This document shows, in pieces, positions 16,594 to 23,423 of a stretch of DNA of 33,584 nucleotides. The notes below the pieces were generated by a model that saw only the letters and a program-made list of their open reading frames with translations, was not told where the DNA came from and searched no databases. Numbering within the stretch: the stretch's first letter is position 1; each line of letters opens with the position of its first letter. Where the stretch lies: contig JAVBKW010000037.1 in NCBI GenBank assembly GCA_031553855.1, forward strand, positions 1 through 33,584, in the 5' to 3' direction. This DNA is from RACS-047 sp031553855. Its GTDB lineage: Bacteria > Bacillota > Clostridia > Christensenellales > Pumilibacteraceae. The position numbers were made by a program, and so were the translations under genes.

Positions 16594-17130
16594 TTAACTC
16601 AATTTATCCTTCCCGCCTTGTTCTTGCTCCTCTTCTTGTGCAATAGCAATTTTAAAATTTCTTCCGCAAATTATTTCTTTACTATGATATTTTTTAATCT
16701 CTTTTAAAAGTTTTTTATTATTACTGTTTATAATAATTATATCAGGATCTTCGTTCATATTTAGGAAAAGTTTATGTCCATAATTAAATTGTGTCCTAGT
16801 AAAAAATATTTGTTTCAAATTTAAAAACTTAAGCTTAATTATTTCTATTTCGCAAACTTCTTCCCATTCCAAAAATCTTTTAAGTTTTCTTTTTCTATAT
16901 AAAATACCTTTTTCACTTATTTCTACAATAGCGTAGTTTAATAAAAATATAGTAAATAAGAAGAATGAACAGCTCCAGAATATAATTAAAAAAATAAATA
17001 AAATTTCTAAAATAATTTGTTCTTTTTGGAAATAAAGGATAACAACCGATATCGTAATAATCAAAGATATTGAAAACAAGCTTAATAAAATCGGCAATAA
17101 CCCATTATTGGAAGAAAACTTTTTACTCAT
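16594..17130 (-). CDS. Two-TM protein with bacterial PH-like domain, possible orphan immunity protein
   Basis: The 178-residue protein has two hydrophobic helices (about 11-33 and 39-66), then a soluble domain beginning VEISEKGILYRKRKLKRFLEWEEVCEIEI. This strand order, with a conserved Trp at the start of a WEEV turn, is that of bacterial PH-like (YcxB/DUF304-type) domains. It is similar in layout and sequence to the 17919-18362 product, which follows the RHS toxin. The C-terminal tail is acidic then basic (EEEQEQGGKDKLS). AGGAG stands nine bases before the ATG. The very AT-rich codon use matches the other small island genes. The immunity role is inferred from the homologue's position. Confidence 0.65.
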   Translation of the reverse strand: MSKKFSSNNGLLPILLSLFSISLIITISVVILYFQKEQIILEILFIFLIIFWSCSFFLFTIFLLNYAIVEISEKGILYRKRKLKRFLEWEEVCEIEIIKLKFLNLKQIFFTRTQFNYGHKLFLNMNEDPDIIIINSNNKKLLKEIKKYHSKEIICGRNFKIAIAQEEEQEQGGKDKLS

Positions 17131-17204
17131 TAATTATACTCCTTTTAAATTATCTCTTCTCTTTTAAATAAATAGTACTTCACTCTATTCGTTACAAAGA
17201 GCCT

Positions 17205-17408
17205 TCATGTTTTTGTTTTAACGTTTATTTTTATTTGTTCTTGAAAAAAATTTAAAATATTAAATACTATAAGAAGAGTTGCAACAGCAGCTGATGCGGA
17301 AAGCATAAGCGTCTTTTCAAAATATTTCGGCCAATTAAATATATCTTCCATAGCTTTACCCGCTTCTATAAATGAGATTACAGCTGAATATACAAAGCTA
17401 TAAAACAT
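17205..17408 (-). CDS. Small hypothetical membrane protein
   Basis: A possible 67-residue product has one clear membrane segment (about 33-53, LMLSASAAVATLLIVFNIL) and a basic C-terminus. The ATG at 17408 has no recognisable ribosome binding site; an alternative ATG inside the frame (MEDIFNWPKY, residue 20) has only a weak GGGTAAAG. It lies between two better-supported small membrane genes in the AT-rich part of the island. I do not recognise it, and it may not be a gene. Confidence 0.4.
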   Translation of the reverse strand: MFYSFVYSAVISFIEAGKAMEDIFNWPKYFEKTLMLSASAAVATLLIVFNILNFFQEQIKINVKTKT

Positions 17409-17463
17409 ATTATGCTTAATACCAATAAGCTAATTTTAATTTGTTTATAGTTAGCTTCTATTA

Positions 17464-17533
17464 AACAAATGGGGACAAACATAAGGGTACGAAGTGTCCA
17501 CATTGGTTGCCAATCTGTTTGTCCCCATTTGTT
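17464..17533. repeat. 17-bp inverted repeat AACAAATGGGGACAAAC with internal partial copy
   Basis: Perfect 17-base arms (17464-17480 and 17517-17533) enclose a 36-base centre, which itself holds TGTCCACATTGGTT, an imperfect copy of the arm, and the small palindrome ATTGGttgCCAAT. A further 14-base direct copy of the right arm (GTCCCCATTTGTTC) lies at 17936-17949, so the small gene at 17539-17886 is framed by direct repeats. This style of end sequence is found around REP-type and IS200-like elements, but no transposase is present. Confidence 0.75.
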
Positions 17534-17538
17534 CAAGG

Positions 17539-17886
17539 TTAAAAAATTAAAACAATAAAATCAACTGCTATAGTTAAACAAATGAAAATAAATGCAACAT
17601 CCTGAGGATTTCCTAATACTTTTGCTTTTGCGGTTTCATAATTATAACTCCAACGTTGTTTTCCAAAAATAAATAAAAATGAACCAGGAATACCCAAAAA
17701 TATCATAGATACTATAGGCATCCACCTATATTGATCTCCAGTTAAAAAGCAACTAATAGATGATATTATTGTTAATATAAAAGTCATTCCTATTAATATC
17801 AATTTGCAAATTAATTTTTTCCTTTGCTTTACCTTATCTTTTAGTTCATTTTCTTGTTTCTTTTTTAACTTATTAGATTTTGACAT
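17539..17886 (-). CDS. Hypothetical three-TM small membrane protein
   Basis: The 115-residue protein begins MSKSNKLKKKQ, a strongly basic cytoplasmic stretch, followed by three hydrophobic segments (about 27-47, 55-74 and 93-115). I placed the start at 17884-17886, where GAGGAAG stands just upstream; a longer frame up to 17943 has no such signal and would overlap the previous gene. Direct repeats GTCCCCATTTGTTC lie on both sides (17521-17534 and 17936-17949). The function is unknown. The position behind an RHS toxin suggests a spare immunity or passenger gene. Confidence 0.6.
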   Translation of the reverse strand: MSKSNKLKKKQENELKDKVKQRKKLICKLILIGMTFILTIISSISCFLTGDQYRWMPIVSMIFLGIPGSFLFIFGKQRWSYNYETAKAKVLGNPQDVAFIFICLTIAVDFIVLIF

Positions 17887-17918
17887 AGCTTCCTCTTTTT
17901 TTGCACACTTTTCGGGGT

Positions 17919-18362
17919 TCACACTAAATGCCCACGTCCCCATTTGTTCGCGATGATTTCGACAATTTTTTTTCTATAAATTAATCTTATGAAAGTATTT
18001 TTTACATTAGATATGGACATATTTTTTTTTTGATTTTCTGATAAAATATATTCCGAAACATAAATCAGTTTCAATACTCCAAATTTACAAATGCCAGTTT
18101 CAACAATACTATCCCATTTGATGAAAGATATGGTTTTTTTCATAGATTTAATGTGTATACCTTCATCATTAATTTCTAAAATATGCAAGCCTTTTACATA
18201 TAATATCGGCAATAATAATGTAAAAATTATAAGAAATATTAGTAATATAGTATTTGCATTTTTTAAATTAATTAATTGCAATATTAAAATAACGATAATA
18301 TTAAAATAAGCAAAAAAGGCAAAAAAAGCAAGCCAACCTAAAACAAAAAATCTTTTTTTCAT
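17919..18362 (-). CDS. Putative RHS immunity protein: two-TM with PH-like domain
   Basis: This 147-residue protein starts a single base after the RHS stop (TAATATG), so the two are probably translated together, the usual order for a polymorphic toxin and its immunity protein. Two hydrophobic segments (about 7-29 and 38-60) are followed by a PH-like soluble domain, LEINDEGIHIKSMKKTISF and IKWDSIVETGICKFG, similar to the 16594-17130 product. A membrane-anchored immunity protein fits a toxin that acts on membranes. The last codons (ANKWGRGHLV) are written in the repeat GAACAAATGGGGAC at 17936-17949, so the original C-terminus may have been replaced. The immunity role is inferred from position, not shown. 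Confidence 0.65.
   Translation of the reverse strand: MKKRFFVLGWLAFFAFFAYFNIIVILILQLINLKNANTILLIFLIIFTLLLPILYVKGLHILEINDEGIHIKSMKKTISFIKWDSIVETGICKFGVLKLIYVSEYILSENQKKNMSISNVKNTFIRLIYRKKIVEIIANKWGRGHLV
17936..17949. repeat. Third copy of GTCCCCATTTGTTC repeat
   Basis: This 14-base stretch is identical and in the same orientation to 17521-17534. Together the two frame the small gene at 17539-17886 and this copy forms the 3' end of the putative immunity gene. Confidence 0.75.
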
Positions 18363-18363
18363 A

Positions 18364-21300
18364 TTATTTCTTAAAAATCCTTTTAATTATTTCAAATCCA
18401 AATGAAATTACACCTGCACCTATGTTACCTGGAAGCAATGAACCAATTATTATGTCAAGGAAGGACAATCCTATTTCAGCAGGTGAGTAATGTGTTCTTT
18501 CTCCAAAAGCTTCTCTAATACTTGTTCCTACACTCCATCCAGCTAAATTTCCCAAAACTTTAGTTGCAAATTTTGCAAATGCACTTCCTACTTTAATTGC
18601 TTCTCCAACGCCTGCGCTGATTCCGCCAACAATACTACCCGTAAAAGTCGAAAAGGCAATATCTTTGATATTTTCTGCTGAAATATTGTCAAAACCTTTT
18701 TCTAATCCTATCATGACATAAGATGTAGTTCCCGCAATAATTCCTCCGATAAATGCCCCCGCCACAATACTTGAAATCAAAGTAGCTGACATCCCTGTTG
18801 TTGCTGTAGCTGTTACAGCTCCAATAATCGCCAGTCCGGCACCCATTGTTGCTGCTGTAAGTGCCGCCACACCAACAACAACTATAGCTGCAACTACTAA
18901 TCCTCCAATAAATTTAAGCCAATTCCACTTAGTACCACCCGGATCCACAGACATAATCGGATTGTTTACACAGTAAGCATACAGATTAAGCCCGCCGATA
19001 CTTTCCGGATCAAGATAGCTCACGTCGTCCGAATTAAGGAACCTGCCCACTTCCGGATCGTAATACCTGCTTTGCAGAAAATACAGCTTGGTTTCATTGT
19101 CCCAATAGTAGCCGCGGTAGCGATAAGGGTTCACGTTGCCTATATGGCTTGGGCGCGAGTCGGTTATATCGGTTTTAGTGCCGTCCGCATCAACAGCGAA
19201 CACTCGGTGGTTGCCCCATGCATCATAAGTATAGCACGCTTTCACCTCTCCGTCAACGCCGTAAATATGCGTTATGTCGCCCTGAACGTTGCGGCGGAAG
19301 ACGTATTCTGTTTCCGTTTCCGGCCTCGGTTCCGTGCAGACCGCTTCGCCCGTGTAGCTCTCGCCTAAGATATCTTCTGTACGGTAGACCGTGTATTTTA
19401 TGCCGGCAGCTCCGCTGTCGTCATACACATAATTAAAGCGCGCGCTTGTATGCTTTTCCGTGAGGATATTGCCGCTGTGGTCGTGAGTGTAGCTCACATT
19501 CCCTTTCTTTTTCCTGCGGCCGTATTCATCGTAGTAGAAACGCAGGATGCCGAATCTTTTCAGCCGTCTGCCGTACTCCCATTCTACATTTTTGTTCCGG
19601 TAGACTACGGGGTTTCCGAGAGAATCATACTGCATTTTTTCCTTGCCGAAATACAGCAGCCTGTCCTTGTCTTTGTCGCAATAGGCGTAACTGACGTTTG
19701 TAGTACTATCAATGTATTCTGTTGCTTTTAACGTATACCCGCATTCCTTGCGGCTTGTTATATTTCCGTTATTGTCGTAGACGAAAAGACTGGTTTTATT
19801 AAAAGGCTTGTTATCCTCGCGTATGAGCCTTCCGAGCTTATCGTAGGCATAGCGGACGGACAATTCGCCGTTTTCGAGTATCTCGGAGATATTGCCGGTT
19901 TTATCGTAGCGATACTTTATTCCCTCGAGAATAGAATACCTGCCGTTAACACTCGAGCCGTAGCGGACGGACGATATCCTGTTCGTGCCGTGGTCGCCTG
20001 ACTTACAGTAGTAGAGGTATTCGCCGGATATTTTATTGTTTCCGCTGTATATGACGTTCTCGGTTTCTCTGCCGTTCACGTCGGTTGCAAAGGTTTTGGA
20101 TACGGCGTCCGTTATTTTAATACCGCAGACCTCGTTGCGCGCGTTATATGAATACGTGGTTGCGCTGTTGTAGCTGTCGTCTTCCGCATTGACCGTCTTT
20201 ATTTTGAGCCTGCCGTACTCGTCGTAGTCGTATCCTTCCGTTACCTTTCCGTCGTTGATTTCGCGAACCTGACCTTCGGCATAATATTTATATTGGGTTT
20301 TATGTAATGACGTTTGTCCGGAAAAGGCTTCAAAAAAATCTACTTTATCGTCTTCTAAATATGAAGTTTTTATCGTTATTCCCGCGCCCGCCGACTCAAT
20401 TTCTTTTCCGTCGGAGTTGGTGGTTTTACTATATACGGTATCGCCGTTGTCGGGCGCGTTATTGTAGAGAGTGACGGCTTCAGTTTCGTTCCCGTCTTCT
20501 TCAGAATAAGAAAATTTAACGTAATCGTGGCCGTTTAGCGTTACTTTGGTTTTGCGGCCTAAATGATCATAATCGTAGCCGACCTCGTTGTTTCCGGCAC
20601 TGAGCAAAGTGAGAAAGCCTTCTTTATATACCGAATTATTCGCGCTGCCTTCGCCGTCCGCGTCGGAACTGACGGAAATGACTTCGTCCGTGACCGGATC
20701 GGTTCCGTAGCCGGTCACGCTGCCGTCCGCGTTTTTGACGGCTCTTATAAGGTTTGTTCCCTCGATGTATTCGTATTCAGTTCTGTTTTCGCCCGTTTCG
20801 TCTTTATCCGCTTTCACCTGGCCGTTTTCTGCGTATTCCTTTTCGGAATAGAATTTGGCGCCCGCATCAAGCGTGTTGTAGCTGAAGGACTTAATCTGCC
20901 GCCCTTCGGTATCAAAAAAATTCTCAGTGATGTTGACTCCCCGAATGCTATCGCCGCTGCTTTCGGTTTTGACTAAGTCTCCGGCTGCGTTAAACGAATT
21001 CTTCGTGATTTCGCTGATTTTTTTAACGATACTTCCCGCTTTATTTAAGTATAGACTGTCCGTATGGCATTCCGTCATTTTATTGTTTTTGTCGTAGGTA
21101 TATGATGTTCTTGTTTTTAAGAACGTACCGTCTGAAACTTTGACTGCGTTCTGCTCGGTGAAAGTCGAATTGTCAAACTTGTCTAAATCCGTATAATTCC
21201 AGTCGCATTCCTTGATTTTTATATCCGAAAAAGTTGCTATCGGAGCGATTCCTAAGAATATCGGATTAACTTCTATTTTATACGGCTTTGTATAGCTGCC

Positions 21301-23175
21301 GTCGGAGTTTTCGCGGAACGCTATCGGCAGCGCGATAAACTGTTTATCCGTGCTTGAATAAAAAGGCGCGACAAATTCGTCATATGAAGCGCCGCTGCTA
21401 TAGTGTAGTTTTGCGCTTATTTCAAACCTTACGCCGTCGCTAGATTTATTCGCGTTATCGTCCTGAGCGTGGTTATGATCTTTGCAAAACGGAGTTTTCC
21501 GGCGCGTGAGGTCGTATACCATACCTGCGCTTTGAGCCGATGCCGTGACGACAAAATCTGTCGCGCTGCTGTCGAAAACGGCCTGCAATTGGCTGGTGCT
21601 CAAAATTCCGCCGGTTGCGCCCAGATTGGCAAAAGTTTTGCCGCCCTTTTTCTCCGTAACGTTGTACCGGCAAAGATTGCTTTCGTAATCGTAGGTACGA
21701 ACTCCGTCGATAATTCCGTTTTTCTCGGTATATGTAGAAATAAGATAATTTCGCACGTCAAACTGGAAAACGTTCGTTTTATAAATAACGGAGGAATCCT
21801 TTTTATATGAGGCGACTTTTGACAGTTTACCGTAAGTAAAGTCGAGCCTTCCGGTTTTCTGAGTATTTATAGCCGGTTTCAATTCTCCACCTGCAATTTT
21901 TTCGAACTGCGAGTAGAAATCCGCCTGCTGCAAAGACTTATTTGTATTAAAAGTTAATACCGTTTTGGATAGATTATCTTTTATAACCGCTTGATTAGTT
22001 GGGTATTCAAATTTTACGTTATTTCCGTCGGCATGCGCTACGTTATCGAGCTTGCTGTTTGAATATGAGAAGACCGTTTTTCTTCCCCTGTGATCCGTTA
22101 AGCTTTCTATGAGCCCGCTTTGATTGTATTCAAGCTTAACAGACACATTATTTTTATCATAGATACTTAATATCTTTTTAGTTTTGATATCAAACTCAAA
22201 TGCAGCGATATTGTTATGGTTATCCGAAATAGCGCAAAGAGTTTTATCTTCATTAAAATGCAGCATAACGTTATCTTTGCTTACTGAATACTTAGGATTC
22301 ATTGATTTAAAAACTTTCAGCTCGTGTGATTTTTGCGCTAAGGTTTCTTTAGCTGTTTGAAAATCTTTATAAGAGTTGATGAAGTTATCTTTAGCCGATA
22401 TTTTTGCTCTACCTAGATTATCTATTTGAAGATTATGCATTTTATCCGCATTAGGATTATCTGCGCTTGTTTTTGCAAGTGTCAGCATATCATATATCGC
22501 ACTAAACGGCAAAATTATTCTTGTGTCGGTTGTGTTTTTCGCATAACTTTTAATTTCGTTTTCTGTTAAAGTCGTTAATTCATATGAACTTTTCGCTAAA
22601 AAATCCGCATCAGTATCATAAATTACATGTTCCGACAGCATTTTTTCGCAATCCGTAATTCCCTTATCAAGCTGCCAAACGGTATCTTCTAATTGCTTTT
22701 CTTCATCGCTGCGCTGCTCGATATTCTCAATTCCTATATAAAGAGGATTTAGCGGCGCGTTAAAAGTCAAACCGTCCTTATTATAAAATTCTCGGGTGAC
22801 TTCTTTAAATACATCGGATATTTTAATACTAAGCTTACGTTCCTGATCGATGCTGATATTTTCCAACTCTGAACGCGGAATTTCCACACGCTCGCCATTA
22901 TTCAGATAATAATGTTTTTCCGTAAAATAATGCTTTTCTCCGCTTTGGTCAATATACGAATAGCCGTCCGGCTCTGCCGCAATTGATTGATCCAAAGTCG
23001 GGCTTAATGCAAAATCCTGCGACGGGTCCATAATATAATCCACGCTGAGCGGCAAAATATTACTTTCAAGATCCAGTCCTTTGATTTTGATTTTCGTTTT
23101 AGCCTCACCAACGTCTACCCTCACCGACGTTTTTTTATTGGCGCTAAAATCATAAAATGCTTGTTTGTTTTTCAT
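18364..23175 (-). CDS. RHS/YD-repeat polymorphic toxin-like protein with hydrophobic C-terminal tip
   Basis: RHS proteins form a beta-strand cocoon that encloses a variable C-terminal toxin. The 1603-residue protein has many YD-type repeats from about residue 320 (TYDKNNKMTE, YDYDEYGRL, RYDKTGNI, RYAYDKLGRL, YDNNGNITS) and the conserved core end RYRGYYWDNETKLYFLQSR / YYDPEVGRFLNSD, NLYAYCVNNP, then DPGG (1411-1414). The 188-residue tip after it is hydrophobic and glycine-rich (LVVAAIVVVGVAAL, GAFIGGIIAG, GSIVGGISAG) and ends EIIKRIFKK. It has no nuclease, deaminase or ADP-ribosyltransferase motif I can see. There is no signal peptide, so export needs another route. AAGGAG precedes the ATG. 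The core is richer in GC than the N-terminus and tip. Confidence 0.9.
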   Translation of the reverse strand: MKNKQAFYDFSANKKTSVRVDVGEAKTKIKIKGLDLESNILPLSVDYIMDPSQDFALSPTLDQSIAAEPDGYSYIDQSGEKHYFTEKHYYLNNGERVEIPRSELENISIDQERKLSIKISDVFKEVTREFYNKDGLTFNAPLNPLYIGIENIEQRSDEEKQLEDTVWQLDKGITDCEKMLSEHVIYDTDADFLAKSSYELTTLTENEIKSYAKNTTDTRIILPFSAIYDMLTLAKTSADNPNADKMHNLQIDNLGRAKISAKDNFINSYKDFQTAKETLAQKSHELKVFKSMNPKYSVSKDNVMLHFNEDKTLCAISDNHNNIAAFEFDIKTKKILSIYDKNNVSVKLEYNQSGLIESLTDHRGRKTVFSYSNSKLDNVAHADGNNVKFEYPTNQAVIKDNLSKTVLTFNTNKSLQQADFYSQFEKIAGGELKPAINTQKTGRLDFTYGKLSKVASYKKDSSVIYKTNVFQFDVRNYLISTYTEKNGIIDGVRTYDYESNLCRYNVTEKKGGKTFANLGATGGILSTSQLQAVFDSSATDFVVTASAQSAGMVYDLTRRKTPFCKDHNHAQDDNANKSSDGVRFEISAKLHYSSGASYDEFVAPFYSSTDKQFIALPIAFRENSDGSYTKPYKIEVNPIFLGIAPIATFSDIKIKECDWNYTDLDKFDNSTFTEQNAVKVSDGTFLKTRTSYTYDKNNKMTECHTDSLYLNKAGSIVKKISEITKNSFNAAGDLVKTESSGDSIRGVNITENFFDTEGRQIKSFSYNTLDAGAKFYSEKEYAENGQVKADKDETGENRTEYEYIEGTNLIRAVKNADGSVTGYGTDPVTDEVISVSSDADGEGSANNSVYKEGFLTLLSAGNNEVGYDYDHLGRKTKVTLNGHDYVKFSYSEEDGNETEAVTLYNNAPDNGDTVYSKTTNSDGKEIESAGAGITIKTSYLEDDKVDFFEAFSGQTSLHKTQYKYYAEGQVREINDGKVTEGYDYDEYGRLKIKTVNAEDDSYNSATTYSYNARNEVCGIKITDAVSKTFATDVNGRETENVIYSGNNKISGEYLYYCKSGDHGTNRISSVRYGSSVNGRYSILEGIKYRYDKTGNISEILENGELSVRYAYDKLGRLIREDNKPFNKTSLFVYDNNGNITSRKECGYTLKATEYIDSTTNVSYAYCDKDKDRLLYFGKEKMQYDSLGNPVVYRNKNVEWEYGRRLKRFGILRFYYDEYGRRKKKGNVSYTHDHSGNILTEKHTSARFNYVYDDSGAAGIKYTVYRTEDILGESYTGEAVCTEPRPETETEYVFRRNVQGDITHIYGVDGEVKACYTYDAWGNHRVFAVDADGTKTDITDSRPSHIGNVNPYRYRGYYWDNETKLYFLQSRYYDPEVGRFLNSDDVSYLDPESIGGLNLYAYCVNNPIMSVDPGGTKWNWLKFIGGLVVAAIVVVGVAALTAATMGAGLAIIGAVTATATTGMSATLISSIVAGAFIGGIIAGTTSYVMIGLEKGFDNISAENIKDIAFSTFTGSIVGGISAGVGEAIKVGSAFAKFATKVLGNLAGWSVGTSIREAFGERTHYSPAEIGLSFLDIIIGSLLPGNIGAGVISFGFEIIKRIFKK

Positions 23176-23277
23176 TTTTTTCTCCTTAAAATTATTTTTT
23201 AAAATACTTGTTTTTTTGCGCCGGATTCTCGCGATAAACCCTTTACGTAATTTGTCTTGCAGATATTCTATATTGTT

Positions 23278-23306
23278 ATATTAGCACATCTATTATTGTT
23301 TGTCAA
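23278..23306 (-). promoter_or_regulatory. Consensus sigma-A promoter of the RHS operon
   Basis: On the minus strand TTGACA (23301-23306) and TAATAT (23278-23283) are 17 bases apart, and TGC just before the -10 adds an extended element. This is one of the best promoters in the window. Transcription would start near 23270, about 95 bases before the RHS ATG. Just upstream ATTAGAA occurs twice (minus strand), a possible regulator or UP-element site. The divergent ClC promoter lies about 70 bases away. Confidence 0.8.
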
Positions 23307-23374
23307 TAGTTTTTCTAATATTTTTAAAAATTATTCTAATATTTTATTTTACAGCTAAAACCGACTCCGTATAC

Positions 23375-23403
23375 TTGATAAATTTATCTGGTTAAACTAT
23401 AAT
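23375..23403 (+). promoter_or_regulatory. Sigma-A promoter of the ClC channel gene
   Basis: TTGATA (23375-23380) and TATAAT (23398-23403) stand 17 bases apart. Transcription would begin near 23410, almost at the GGAG (23410-23413) that serves the ATG at 23424, so the leader would be very short. Confidence 0.7.
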
Positions 23404-23423
23404 GATTATGGAGCTTTACGTTT

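Noticed and set aside
17887..17943. Extended start of the 17539 gene at 17943
   Set aside because: It would overlap the upstream gene and its first codons come from the repeat; GAGGAAG directly before the ATG at 17886 is a better start signal.
17464..17949. CRISPR array or intact insertion sequence from the GGGGACA repeats
   Set aside because: There are only three full copies, in both orientations and unevenly spaced, with no cas or transposase gene in the window.
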